A stretch of 64,000 bases of DNA from a virus. The notes beneath the pieces were generated by a model, which saw nothing but the letters and a program-made list of their open reading frames with translations, did no database searches and was not told the DNA's origin. Each line of letters starts with the position of its first letter. Positions within the stretch are counted from its first letter, which is position 1. The translations under genes and the position numbers were made by a program. Where the stretch lies: positions 62,001 through 126,000 of the IMG/VR virus record IMGVR_UViG_3300027749_002876. One strand, 5' to 3'. Shown here in pieces: positions 23,631 to 33,400 of the stretch.

Positions 23631-24905
23631 ATGAAATTTAATTTAAAAAACTTCTTATCTAGTCCGTGGACTATTTTAGGATCAATTATACTTGGAGTAC
23701 TGGCAGGAATATATGCTCCTGCACAAAGTATGAACTTTGAAAGTGTTGGAGGAATTTACATTAGCTTGCTTAAAGTTGTGGTAATACCTTTCTTACTTGC
23801 AACTATTTTGGTTGGTGTTATCAGCCTACTACAAAAAGAAGGCAGTGCCGCAATGATACGCAAAATTATCATTGGCTTTGTTGGCAGTATGTTCTTGGCC
23901 GCAGTTATTGGTGTTGGTACTGTTGCACTGACCGGCAGCGAAATGACTCCTGCAAAACAAGCACAACTTGGTGCTATTGTCAACGATAAAGAATCTGGTA
24001 GTGATCTTAACATAACACTAAAAGAACCAATGCCTGCCGCACCGCACGTTGACCCAATGCAAATGGCACAGAAGTTTATTCCAGAAAATATTTTTAATAC
24101 ACTAGCCGCTGGCGAGAGTTTAAAGATTGTTATCTTTTGTTTAATCTTTGGTATTGCATTAGGTAACTTAAAAACTACTGGTCAAGAAATGCTAGTGGAT
24201 ATATTAAAGAGCGTACAACAGGCCAGTATCAGTATTTTTAAATTCTTAAACTACTTTCTACCGTTTGCACTATTGGCAATGATTAGCAGCCAAGTTGGTA
24301 AGGTTGGAGTTGGTATTTTCTTGACCATGGTTGAGTTTATCATGCAACAGGCCATTGGTGGATTGCTTGTTGTTATTGCTGGTACTATTGTTATTTGGCA
24401 ACGTTCAGGACTAAGCTTAATGACTGTTATTAAAGAAACTAAGGAAACATTAATTGTGGCTGTTAGTTCACGCAGTAGTTTAGCATGTATTCCTTATGCA
24501 CAAGAAGCACTGCACAAATTACATTTTGATAGAACTGGTGTAGAATTAACCGTGCCATTAAGTTTTACAGTTAACCGTATTGGTAGTATTGTTTATTACG
24601 CAATTGCCACAGTATTTATTGCCAACATCTACGGTGCACCTATGGGAGTAACTGGTTTGCTGGTTGTATTGTTTGGTAGTATTTTAGCTGGATTAGCAAG
24701 TGCTGGTACAACAGGTATCTTAACAGTTGCTACAGTAGCAGTCGTTTGTGATTTATTAAAACTACCAAGTGAAGCGGTATTAGTATTATTAATTGCAGTT
24801 GATCCGTTAATGGACATGATTCGCACAGCAAGTCATGTACACGGCAATGTGGCAGTAACAGCATTTGTCTGCGACAAAGAGATAACAGATAATGGACAAA
24901 CTTAA
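23631..24905 (+). CDS. dicarboxylate/amino-acid:cation symporter (DAACS)
   Basis: A 424-aa polytopic inner-membrane protein with DAACS (GltP/DctA) marks: the Ser-rich re-entrant loop VSSRSSLACIP, the NRIGS motif, SAGTTGI, and the C-terminal DPLMDMIRTASHVHGNVAVT block, where substrate and Na+/H+ are bound. Substrates of the family are glutamate, aspartate or C4-dicarboxylates. An insertion near residues 105-140 separates early membrane helices. It lies 9 nt after the receptor gene and overlaps the next by 14 nt. In the phage it could raise intake of N and C during infection. Confidence 0.93.
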   Translation: MKFNLKNFLSSPWTILGSIILGVLAGIYAPAQSMNFESVGGIYISLLKVVVIPFLLATILVGVISLLQKEGSAAMIRKIIIGFVGSMFLAAVIGVGTVALTGSEMTPAKQAQLGAIVNDKESGSDLNITLKEPMPAAPHVDPMQMAQKFIPENIFNTLAAGESLKIVIFCLIFGIALGNLKTTGQEMLVDILKSVQQASISIFKFLNYFLPFALLAMISSQVGKVGVGIFLTMVEFIMQQAIGGLLVVIAGTIVIWQRSGLSLMTVIKETKETLIVAVSSRSSLACIPYAQEALHKLHFDRTGVELTVPLSFTVNRIGSIVYYAIATVFIANIYGAPMGVTGLLVVLFGSILAGLASAGTTGILTVATVAVVCDLLKLPSEAVLVLLIAVDPLMDMIRTASHVHGNVAVTAFVCDKEITDNGQT

Positions 24906-25506
24906 AGATTTTCTTTTAAGTTTATTAACCTATATAGGCGAGAGTCCATTTCGTTTATTCACAGTTGTATTCCTTTGCATAATTGGATTTGGCGGCTGGA
25001 TTGTCTATTCAGAAAAAGATGCCTTTATGGCCAGCTATCGTGCCCAACAAGCACTGCCTCGAATGAATGGTGAGTATGAAAAAGCCACTAACTTTATACT
25101 TAAAAACAGCCAAGCAGAATTAATAGCCATATTTGAAGTCAATACTTTATTAAACACTAGAAAATTGGTATACTTTGCCACACGCAAAGGCGGACAAGAA
25201 AAGGGGATGTATGGCACTGATGTTGGCTTGTTGACCAAAAACTACGACAACAATAACGATGTGATTTCCATGATGTCAGGCAAGATACCTTGCCAAACTT
25301 ACGAGAAACCTCAAAGTATGATGGGATTCATTTATGTTGAAAAAGGCGTCAAGTGGATGTGTCGTATCAGCGTTCCAGCAGAACCTGGCATATTTATTGG
25401 ACAAATATCAGTAGGTTGGACTGAGGTACCTATAGATAAAATGCCCGTCGATACACAACAAACTGTAATGATTGTGGCTAGCGGCTTACTGTATAACAAG
25501 AAATGA
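24892..25506 (+). CDS. membrane-anchored hypothetical protein of uptake cassette
   Basis: A 204-aa protein with one transmembrane helix (about residues 20-40, TVVFLCIIGFGGWIVYS) and a soluble domain of about 160 residues with two Cys. It overlaps the symporter gene by 14 nt, so it is likely its coupled partner, for example a regulatory or sensing subunit. No known domain is recognised. Confidence 0.7.
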   Translation: MDKLKDFLLSLLTYIGESPFRLFTVVFLCIIGFGGWIVYSEKDAFMASYRAQQALPRMNGEYEKATNFILKNSQAELIAIFEVNTLLNTRKLVYFATRKGGQEKGMYGTDVGLLTKNYDNNNDVISMMSGKIPCQTYEKPQSMMGFIYVEKGVKWMCRISVPAEPGIFIGQISVGWTEVPIDKMPVDTQQTVMIVASGLLYNKK

Positions 25507-25564
25507 GACTTCCCTCTGTCATGGCTGGTTTCATTTTTTTAATTATTTTAATAATTATATTTTT

Positions 25565-26290
25565 ATGAAAAAATTAGGTGTATTGGGCGGAATGGGTCCT
25601 GCAGCCAGTGCTGAATTTATAGTTAGACTAATTCAACAAACACCTGCTAGCAAAGACCAAGATCATATTCCGTTTGTTCTTTGGAACAATCCACAAATCC
25701 CCGACCGTAGCACCAGCATGAGAAACGGTGATGACAAACCATTACCTTACTTGATAGAAGGTATACAGGCATTAAAATATTCAGGTTGCGATTTAATTGT
25801 TATACCTTGCAATACAGCACACTTTTGGTATCATGAATTAAGTAGATTGAATGTGAAAATTATTCACATTGTGGATAGTGTTGCTGACGCATTAAGTGAA
25901 ATAGATGTTACTAATACTACTATAGGGGTAATGGGTACACAAGCTACAGTTGAGTTTGGATTATATCAATACATGTTGAACAAGTCAGGATGGAATTGTA
26001 TCACCCCTACAAAAGAGGAAATGGATACATTAGTACAACCAGCTATTGATTTAATTAAAAGTGGCAATATTTCACAAGCACAACTCATGTTAATGACAGT
26101 AATAAACAGTTTGATTGATAGAGGTGCCAAAGCAGTGGTATTGGGTTGTACAGAAATACCATTGGCAATAAAGCAGACTGAAGAAAATGGTATACCTATC
26201 ATCAATAGTATTGATAGTTTGGTTAAGATAGCAATCAGGAATTTTAACCCAATGTATTTGAATAGTCATGTCGATTGTGATATAATCTAG
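25565..26290 (+). CDS. aspartate/glutamate racemase family protein
   Basis: A 241-aa cofactor-independent amino-acid racemase. The two catalytic cysteines are present: C82 in IPCNTAH and C195 in LGCTEIPL, with GVLGGMGP at the N-terminus. Family members interconvert L- and D-Asp/Glu or other amino acids. A frame opens earlier at 25472, but the conserved N-terminus starts at 25565. Following an acidic amino-acid symporter, it may process imported amino acids or supply D-residues for peptidoglycan. Both uses are inferred. Confidence 0.88.
   Translation: MKKLGVLGGMGPAASAEFIVRLIQQTPASKDQDHIPFVLWNNPQIPDRSTSMRNGDDKPLPYLIEGIQALKYSGCDLIVIPCNTAHFWYHELSRLNVKIIHIVDSVADALSEIDVTNTTIGVMGTQATVEFGLYQYMLNKSGWNCITPTKEEMDTLVQPAIDLIKSGNISQAQLMLMTVINSLIDRGAKAVVLGCTEIPLAIKQTEENGIPIINSIDSLVKIAIRNFNPMYLNSHVDCDII
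26258..26286 (+). promoter_or_regulatory. sigma70-like promoter, leaderless nucleotidase
   Basis: TTGAAT-N17-TATAAT ends 6 nt before the ATG at 26293, so transcription would start at the start codon. Confidence 0.7.
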
Positions 26291-26292
26291 GA

Positions 26293-26838
26293 ATGAAGAT
26301 AAAAGAAATCAAATCAAAAATGCCCCATCTATATCTAGATATGGATGGCGTACAAGCCGACTTCTTTGGAGCTTGGGCCGCAATGCATAATGTTGGTAAT
26401 TACAAAGAAATCCCTGATACTGAAACATCTATTAATCAATTAGCCTCAAGTAGCCCTCTAGAAGTTTATAATTTTTTTAGAGAACTAAAACCTCTAGAAG
26501 GTGGAAATAGAGTGGTACAATGGTTGAATCAGAATAACATTCCATATACTGTGTTAAGTGCTCCTTTACGAGGCCCATATGCTAGTGCTAGCGTAGAGGC
26601 TAAAAAAGATTGGTTAGACGAACATAATCCTAGTGCTACTCAAAACGCTATCTTTACACAACACAAACACAAATATGCACTAAAAAATGGTGAGCCAAAT
26701 GTCTTAGTAGATGATTATGGCAAGTATTTAAATCTTTGGAGTAATGCAGGTGGTATTGCTGTAAAACATGAAGATAGTAATACACAATATACTATCGATG
26801 AGTTAGAAAAGATTTACTCACCTTACATAAACAGATAA
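26293..26838 (+). CDS. 5'(3')-deoxyribonucleotidase-like HAD protein
   Basis: A 181-aa HAD-superfamily protein with LYLDMDGVQADF (nucleophile D16, D18), VLSAP as motif II and VLVDDYGKYLNLW as motif IV. This matches cytosolic 5' nucleotidases (NT5C type) common in phages, which remove phosphate from deoxynucleotides. Its ATG lies at the predicted transcription start, with no ribosome-binding site. Confidence 0.85.
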   Translation: MKIKEIKSKMPHLYLDMDGVQADFFGAWAAMHNVGNYKEIPDTETSINQLASSSPLEVYNFFRELKPLEGGNRVVQWLNQNNIPYTVLSAPLRGPYASASVEAKKDWLDEHNPSATQNAIFTQHKHKYALKNGEPNVLVDDYGKYLNLWSNAGGIAVKHEDSNTQYTIDELEKIYSPYINR

Positions 26839-26845
26839 GTAATAT

Positions 26846-27031
26846 ATGGCTAAAAAGAATCCAGCACAAGAAAATGTGAGATATGAAGTTATCACCCAAG
26901 AAGATCCTGAAAACGGTGATATGATTATTCCATTACCCCCACAACTCTTACGAGAGTTAGGTTGGAAAGAAGGAGATAATATTGATTTTCAGATTGATGA
27001 CAAGGGCAGAGTAATCATTAAAAAACTATGA
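26846..27031 (+). CDS. AbrB/SpoVT-domain protein
   Basis: A 61-aa swapped-hairpin AbrB-type protein with IPLPPQLLRELGWKEGDNI and a C-terminal GRVIIKKL strand. Such proteins bind DNA as dimers, as transition regulators or antitoxins. No toxin gene is adjacent, so a regulatory role is more likely. It overlaps the next gene by 4 nt. Confidence 0.82.
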   Translation: MAKKNPAQENVRYEVITQEDPENGDMIIPLPPQLLRELGWKEGDNIDFQIDDKGRVIIKKL

Positions 27032-27429
27032 CATATTCAATAAACACTACAATGAATAATACCTATATAGGTGACCCACTAACTACAGGTAGTAACGGAC
27101 AGGTTTATACAACATCTAGTACAGGCAATATTAACTGGGGTAATTTAAATGGTACATCTACCTCTTGGGCTACCCTTAGTCAAGACCCAAACTTGAGTGG
27201 TCATAGTCTTACAGTAAAAGGTACCGCTGACTTTGAAGGTGAAGTAACTATCAAGGGCAAGAGCCTAACTGGTATGATTGAAAAAATTGAAGAAAGATTG
27301 GCAATTCTTCATCCAAATGAAAAGTTAGAAGAAAAATGGGATGAGTTAAAAGAATTGGGCAAACGCTATAAAGAACTTGAAGCCGAAATAATAGAAAAAG
27401 AAAAAGTTTGGGCTATTCTTAAAAAGTAA
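27028..27429 (+). CDS. phage structural protein with coiled-coil C-terminus
   Basis: A 133-aa protein with a Ser/Thr/Gly-rich N-terminal half, a conserved block FEGEVTIKGKSLTGMIEKIEERLAILHP-like (residues 76-103) and a charged coiled coil to the end (EAEIIEKEKVWAILK). I recognise this pattern from T4-like and other phage virion proteins. The precise location in the virion is unknown. Confidence 0.75.
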   Translation: MTYSINTTMNNTYIGDPLTTGSNGQVYTTSSTGNINWGNLNGTSTSWATLSQDPNLSGHSLTVKGTADFEGEVTIKGKSLTGMIEKIEERLAILHPNEKLEEKWDELKELGKRYKELEAEIIEKEKVWAILKK

Positions 27430-27443
27430 TACTATAGTAATAC

Positions 27444-27472
27444 TTGACAAATAATCTATACCCTGCTATAAT
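27444..27472 (+). promoter_or_regulatory. early promoter 8
   Basis: TTGACA-N17-TATAAT embedded among late-type genes; the TATAATAGAA extension matches the early clusters, while the ATAAAT spacer motif is altered. Confidence 0.88.
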
Positions 27473-27504
27473 AGAAACTGTTTAACAACTATGACACACA
27501 CAAT

Positions 27505-27903
27505 ATGACCATGCATTTAGAAGGACCCTGGTTAAGTACCGATGGTAAACGTAAGGGCAAAATTAAATTTCGCAATGCTGACGAGGCACGTAAGGCACGT
27601 GAACTCGACCAATCTTGGAAAGACTTGCAAAAAAAGTGGGGAGTTGAAGCTGACGAGAAAAAGCGCAAACGTGCCATGTCTCAACCTACCCTTGACTATA
27701 AACTGTCTGCACCTCCGGGTCGTTCAACTTCTAACCATATTCACAGCCGTAATACAGGCGAAGCAGGGGCGGTCACATACAAAGCAAGTCCTCAATATAC
27801 AGGTACAAAAATTAAGGGCATTGGAACAATGCACAAGAGTAATGCAGTACCAGTGTTCAGTGACGAAGAAGCACACGATATCGCAACCATGCGCCGTGGA
27901 TAA
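27505..27903 (+). CDS. conserved phage protein of unknown function
   Basis: A 132-aa basic protein with GPWLSTDGKRKGKIKFRNADEARKARELDQSW-type N-terminus and RNTGEAGAVTYKASPQYTG later. Both blocks recur in proteins from many phages, but no function is known. It carries its own early promoter and precedes IF-1 by 21 nt, so IF-1 is probably made early. Confidence 0.75.
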   Translation: MTMHLEGPWLSTDGKRKGKIKFRNADEARKARELDQSWKDLQKKWGVEADEKKRKRAMSQPTLDYKLSAPPGRSTSNHIHSRNTGEAGAVTYKASPQYTGTKIKGIGTMHKSNAVPVFSDEEAHDIATMRRG

Positions 27904-27924
27904 TAGGAGAAAATAGAAACACAT

Positions 27925-28140
27925 ATGGCTAAAGAAGAAGGTATTAAGATGGACGGTAAGGTAATAGATGTATTACCTAATGCTGTTTTTAGGGTAACGT
28001 TACATAGTGGTCAAACTGTCAACGGTTACATCTCGGGTAAAATGCGGCAACATGATATTAAAATTCTATTAGGTGACACAGTAGAAGTTGAATTTAGTCC
28101 ATATGATTTGACAAAAGGTCGTATTGTTAGGAGACGATAA
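27925..28140 (+). CDS. infA: translation initiation factor IF-1
   Basis: A 71-aa OB-fold protein that matches bacterial IF-1 along its length: [43 protein letters not shown] and the C-terminal [15 protein letters not shown]-1 binds the ribosomal A site during initiation and works with IF-2 and IF-3. The AGGAG ribosome-binding site is strong. It lies downstream of an early promoter. With bS21 and an initiator-like tRNA it forms a likely phage translation-initiation set. Confidence 0.95.
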   Translation: MAKEEGIKMDGKVIDVLPNAVFRVTLHSGQTVNGYISGKMRQHDIKILLGDTVEVEFSPYDLTKGRIVRRR

Positions 28141-28907
28141 TGTTATCATTTAATAATGATTTTTTAGGGTATCATCCACTAGCACATAATGTAGATTTTT
28201 CAGGCAATGATAGTGAGGAATTGTACCAAAAAAATTTAAAGATACAATCAAATGACTGGTATTATAGAAATAATAAAGTTTCCTATGTCCGTAATAGTAA
28301 TGGACATAGATGCAAAGACCTAGAAGATATTGACCTAAACAACTACATATTGTTTACGGGGTGTAGTCATACTGAAGGTATCGGGTTAGAATTAGAAAAA
28401 ACTTATCCTTACTTAGTAAGTAAAGAATTAAATTGCGACTATTATAATCTTGCCATTGGTGGTAGTGGTATTGATACATTAAGTTATAATTTAATTACAT
28501 GGTTTTCTACTATAAAGAAAAAACCAAAATTTTTAGTATTACAATGGACTCATCATAATAGATTTATAACAGTCAAAGATAAAAACAAAAATACCTATGA
28601 GGTTTGTGGACCATGGTCAACTGATGATGACAAAAAAAACATGTTAATATACGGTGCCGAAAACGGTTTTTTTGAAACCAAAAGAAATATGACACATACC
28701 TTATTAAAAAATCTTATTGATTGTCCTATAATTGAAATAGCAAATTTAAATGCAAAATTCAATGATGATACAATAATATTAGATCCTATTAAAGAAGATT
28801 ATGCAAGAGATAAACTACATTTTGGAATTCTTTCTAATCTAAAATATGCAAGTATTATAACTGCTAGAATAAAAGATAAATATAATCATGAACTTAACTA
28901 TAACTGA
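28140..28907 (+). CDS. SGNH/GDSL-hydrolase-like protein
   Basis: A 255-aa protein with FTGCSHTEGIGL (candidate Ser in GCSHT), YNLAIGGSGIDT (Gly/Asn block) and a C-terminal RDKLHFG block with Asp and His, in the order of SGNH esterases. Substrates could be acetylated glycans on the host surface. It starts at a TAATG junction with infA. Its 3' end contains the late promoter box of the IscA-like gene. Confidence 0.72.
   Translation: MLSFNNDFLGYHPLAHNVDFSGNDSEELYQKNLKIQSNDWYYRNNKVSYVRNSNGHRCKDLEDIDLNNYILFTGCSHTEGIGLELEKTYPYLVSKELNCDYYNLAIGGSGIDTLSYNLITWFSTIKKKPKFLVLQWTHHNRFITVKDKNKNTYEVCGPWSTDDDKKNMLIYGAENGFFETKRNMTHTLLKNLIDCPIIEIANLNAKFNDDTIILDPIKEDYARDKLHFGILSNLKYASIITARIKDKYNHELNYN
28876..28882 (+). 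promoter_or_regulatory. late-type promoter box inside a gene
   Basis: GATAAATA within the 3' end of the SGNH-like gene, 5 nt before the ATG of the IscA-like gene (28888). Confidence 0.65.
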
Positions 28908-29220
28908 AAACGCACAGACAAAATTACAAGAAATCCTATCACAAGAAGCACAAGGCTCTAAAACCAAAGTTAGAGTTTTTGTTCAAGGTGGCGGATGCAG
29001 TGGTATGGAGTATGGCTTTACTATGGATGATGAACAAAATGAAGATGACTGGGAAATTCCAGCCGGTTCTCAGAGTGTTTTAGTTGATAGCATGTCTGCA
29101 CAGTACTTGATGAATGCAGAAATTGACTATGTTGATGATTTAAACGGTTCAAGATTTAAAATAAGCAACCCTCAAGCACAAACAACGTGCGGATGCGGTA
29201 GCTCTTTCAACCCATACTGA
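28888..29220 (+). CDS. A-type iron-sulfur carrier, IscA/ErpA-like
   Basis: A 110-aa HesB-domain protein with the three conserved cysteines: C37 in GGGCSGMEYGF and C101/C103 in CGCGSSF. It carries and inserts Fe-S clusters into apoproteins. Such genes are known in marine T4-like phages. Candidate client in this genome is the FdxA ferredoxin at 17753. It overlaps the upstream gene by 20 nt but has its own late promoter box and lacks a ribosome-binding site. Confidence 0.93.
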   Translation: MNLTITENAQTKLQEILSQEAQGSKTKVRVFVQGGGCSGMEYGFTMDDEQNEDDWEIPAGSQSVLVDSMSAQYLMNAEIDYVDDLNGSRFKISNPQAQTTCGCGSSFNPY

Positions 29221-29245
29221 CAATATAGCATTTAGTCCTTTTCTG

Positions 29246-29252
29246 ATAAATA
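29246..29252 (+). promoter_or_regulatory. late-type promoter box, tail fibre genes
   Basis: GATAAATAC 17 nt before ATG 29270; the leader has AAGGAC as ribosome-binding site. Confidence 0.75.
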
Positions 29253-29269
29253 CAGAATAAGGACTAAAA

Positions 29270-30397
29270 ATGACTATAGGAAACTTAGAAGTAATCGATA
29301 TTGGCTTAGCCAACGAGTCTACGGGCAGTGATTCACTTTACTTAGCATTTAACAAAACAAAAAACAACTTTGCAGTATTAGCAAATACCGCCAGTCAGTA
29401 CGTCAATTTTACAGGAAATACTGGTATAGGAGTAAATGCTAACGCCACAACGGGCACAGTTTACATAACAAATACTGGTGTTAACAGTTTAACTGCAGGA
29501 GATAGCAGTATTATTTTAACAGAACCTACCCCGGGTAATATATCAATTGTTGCTTCAGGTGTGGGTAACGGCGGTAGTGGTACAGTAACTAGTGTAGGAG
29601 TTACTTCGTCTACACTGACTATTAGTAATAGCCCTATTGTTAGTTCCGGAAATATTACATTAAATCTAACATCAATAAGTCCCACACTTGCAGGGACATA
29701 TACATACCCAACCGTAACAGTTGATCAATTTGGTAGGGTTACTACAATAGCAAACGCCGCTAGTGTAGGTACTGTAACTAGCGTAGGCATTGCCCCAGGG
29801 GCAGGTATTTCTGTTACAAATAGCCCTATTACTGCATCCGGAGACATTACAGTAATTAATACGGGTGTCACAAGAGTTAGTGCAGGATCAGGAATTCAAG
29901 TAAGTAGTGGTAATGGCAATGTTACTATTTCAACAACCCCGGTGGCGGCTGTTACTTCAGTGTCACTAGCAAGTTCGTCATTAACAGTAACCGGTAGTCC
30001 AATTACAGGATCGGGAACAATCACAGTTGAGTTACCTAGTGCAATAACTATTGCAGGTAATCTAACTGCAGGTAATATTTTATCAAATGGTAGAATGGTA
30101 CTCAATGGTAGTGAAGATTTGGCAGCATCGGCAGCGGCAAATCTATTAGTTACAGCAAGTTATTTCACAACAGTATCCGCTGAGACAGCTACATTGGCAG
30201 CCGGAGTTGACGGTCAAATTAAAACTTTTATGATGGTTGCTGACGGTGGTGATATGGTTATCACTGTCGCTAATGCAGGTTGGAAAAGTTCGGGTACAGG
30301 AACTATAACATTCAATGACATGGGTGATGGTTGCACTCTACAATATATTACAAACAAATGGTTTTGCGTTGGCAACAATGGAGTAACTTTTGCATAA
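29270..30397 (+). CDS. tail fibre / adhesin-like protein
   Basis: A 375-aa Ser/Thr/Gly/Val-rich protein with repeated beta units, such as GTVTSVGVTSSTLTISNSP, VTSVGIAPGAGISVTNSP and VTSVSLASSSLTVTGSP. This repeat is typical of phage tail fibres. The C-terminal 100 residues (DGQIKTFMMVADGGDMVI onward) look like a compact fibre tip or chaperone-dependent domain. Low-complexity repeats allow in-frame variation. Confidence 0.85.
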   Translation: MTIGNLEVIDIGLANESTGSDSLYLAFNKTKNNFAVLANTASQYVNFTGNTGIGVNANATTGTVYITNTGVNSLTAGDSSIILTEPTPGNISIVASGVGNGGSGTVTSVGVTSSTLTISNSPIVSSGNITLNLTSISPTLAGTYTYPTVTVDQFGRVTTIANAASVGTVTSVGIAPGAGISVTNSPITASGDITVINTGVTRVSAGSGIQVSSGNGNVTISTTPVAAVTSVSLASSSLTVTGSPITGSGTITVELPSAITIAGNLTAGNILSNGRMVLNGSEDLAASAAANLLVTASYFTTVSAETATLAAGVDGQIKTFMMVADGGDMVITVANAGWKSSGTGTITFNDMGDGCTLQYITNKWFCVGNNGVTFA

Positions 30398-30415
30398 AGA
30401 ATTTAGGAAATAGAT

Positions 30416-33400
30416 ATGACAATAACAGTTAAAATTACAGAATTATCAGACATAGGCGCAAACTTAGCAAGTTCTACAGTCGTGCCGGTAGTCAATATGG
30501 CGGGTATACCAATCACACAAAAAACAAATATAGGCAATATTGCTAATATTATATTAGAAGGTGCCGGTGTTGATTATCCAGAAGCTACAGTAGCATTACT
30601 TGCACAAACAGTTAGCAATGCGGCTCAACCAAACATTACAAGTGTTGGTACATTAACTAGTTTAAGTGTCACTGGTAATACTGCATTGGGCGCTGTAGGT
30701 AATGTTAAAATTACCGGTGGTAGTAGTGGACAAATATTATCTACCGACGGCGCGGGTAATTTAAGTTGGACAAACGATACAACAACATACGGTAATAGCA
30801 ATGTTGCAACATTACTAAGTGCATTTGGTTCTAATATAATTAGTACGACAGGTAATATTACCGGTGGCAATTTAGTAACCGGTGGACAAGTCGTAGCAAG
30901 CGGTAACGTATCATCGGGAACTGGACTCAGTACCGGTGGCTTTTTAAGTGTAGATGGCACTGCTGATCTGCATGATACCTCAGTGACTGGTAACTTATCG
31001 GCTACAGGTAATGTCACTGCTAATGCGTTTATCGGTGATGGTAGTCAACTTACCAATATACCATCAGCCGGAACTTCAGGAGAAGTACAAGTAAACTGGC
31101 TGGGTAGTTTTAGTAATCAAGGTGGTACTCCCGGTGATACCTATAGTACACTACAGTTTGACAGCAATGGTATGCCAACATTGAACGGCACTAATGCATA
31201 TCAGCAACGGGTTGATTACTCACCTTATTTACAAGTTCTTGCACCTAGAGTAGAGAGTACTGACTTTGGAATTGTTGCTGGGCCCGCTATTCAAATAACT
31301 GGATATGCAGACAACGTTTTTTATAACACACCCTGTAGTGCTTACTTGTCAGTACAAGATCAGGCCAATGCTACACAGCAATGGGACTTTGGTATCCTGG
31401 GCAATGGCAGCAACAATTTTAGCATACAAGACAGAACTGGCAATCAGGTCTGGAGTTTTGGCACCGACGGCAACATAAACATACCTGGACTGGCATTCAA
31501 CATCAACTATGCCAATAGCGAATCAGCCACACTGAGCCCATCAGTGGGAAACTCAGGCGCAGTACAGTTTAATTGGCAAGGATCGTTAAGCAACCAGGGT
31601 GGTACTCCAGGCGATACCTACAGTACTCTACAGTTTGACAGCAACGGAATGCCCACTCTGGATGGCACCACAGCATATCAACAGCGTATTGACTACTCAC
31701 CCTATCTGCAGGTACTGGCTCCTAGAGTAGAAAGCACAGACTTTGGTATTGTAGCTGGTCCTGGACTAACAGTAGTTGGATATGATGACAACTACAACAT
31801 ACCTCGCAGTGCTTACTTGTCAGTACAAGATCAAGCCAATGCTACACAACAATGGGACTTTGGTATTCTTGGTAACGGTAATAATAATTTTGTTGTTAGT
31901 GATAGAACTAACAGCAATCAATGGACATTTGGTACAGATGGTAACACAACATTTCCCGATGGTACTGTAATACAAGGTGATGGCAGTGGTATATACTACC
32001 CAACAAACGACGGATGGAATTTACATCGCCCTGACAATTTAGTATGGATTGGTTCAGGAACCAATGTTGCCTATATTGATACATATAGTCCTAATGTTAG
32101 TGTTAGAATAAGAACTCTCGGTGATCCAGAAGAGGGCCCAGGATATGATTGGATTTTTGATCCTACTGGTAACTTAACACTACCAACAAATACATTTAGC
32201 ATTAATTATGCTAACGGACAACAAGTTCAGTTAGGTGGTGGCGCCAATTTAGGTAATTTTGTATTCCCTAATCCAACTAGCAACACAAGTACAATAACTG
32301 TTAATGACGGTAGTGATATTGTTATTAATCCAACATACGGTGGTACTAGTCCAGCATACATCAATGTTCCGGGTAATATCAATGGCCCAACTACTGAGCC
32401 ACTACAAATTTATAATGGTTATTTTGCGGGTAATGCTAATGCAGCCGCAGTATCAATAGGTGCTGATGTACTTAAAGGTATTACTATATTTGGTGATGGT
32501 AGTGTTGTAGCATCTAATACTGTAACTGTCCCAGCTAGTGATAGTGGTAGTATCATATTCAGCAGTGACGGTACATCAAATAATGGTAGTCTAAAAGTTG
32601 ATAGTGGTTATAACATGACTGTTAGTGCCAATAGCAACTTCTATGTTAAACAAAATGGTAGTGATAGACTTGGTATAACAAATACTAATACTGATTTGAT
32701 GGCAGCTAGTAATGTTGTTATTCATGCAAACAAAGCAGGCACAGAAAAGAATTGGATATTCAGTAGTGATGGTAATTTAAGCACACCGGGAGAACTTATC
32801 ATATACGGTGGTACTACTATTGATTTCCATCAACAAGTTGGTAATATCACTTGGGGTACAAATTACATGGCATTCAGTCAGTATGGTAGAGTTGAAACCA
32901 ATATTGATTTCTTTGCTAATGCTAATACTATCGGCGCACAATACCTTAAAGGTGATGGTAGTAACATCAGCAATATCAATGCTAGTAATATCACCAATGC
33001 ATATAACGATTCAAATGTAATTAGTTTATTGAGTGATTTAGGTGGTAATGGAATTGGTAATGTAGGTAATATAGATATATCAGGCAACATCAATTTTACT
33101 AACAACTCAGCAGTACAACAAAGTTCAATTGTAGTAAACCCATTCCGTACAATAGAGACTGTAACATTATCTGCAAATTCACAGAACAATGCTACTTTAC
33201 TAACACTAGAAGATACTGGCAATGCAAATTTAAGAGCATGGCAAGATATCAATCTTAATACATATACACAAACAACCAACAACAATTTTAAATTTGATGC
33301 TAGCGGTAACTTAACTATTCCTGGCAATATCAGTGGTAGTGGTGCTAACGGGTTAATGATAAGTTCAAACGGTAATGTAACTCTTAATAGCAAAGGTGCT

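Noticed and set aside
26846-27031. Toxin-antitoxin pair around the AbrB-like gene
   Set aside because: The neighbours are a nucleotidase and a virion-type protein, neither of which looks like a toxin.
30625-31017. Minus-strand frames in the fibre genes (also 32878-33393, 33529-33831)
   Set aside because: Repetitive Ser/Thr/Val codons produce open antisense frames; no start signals.
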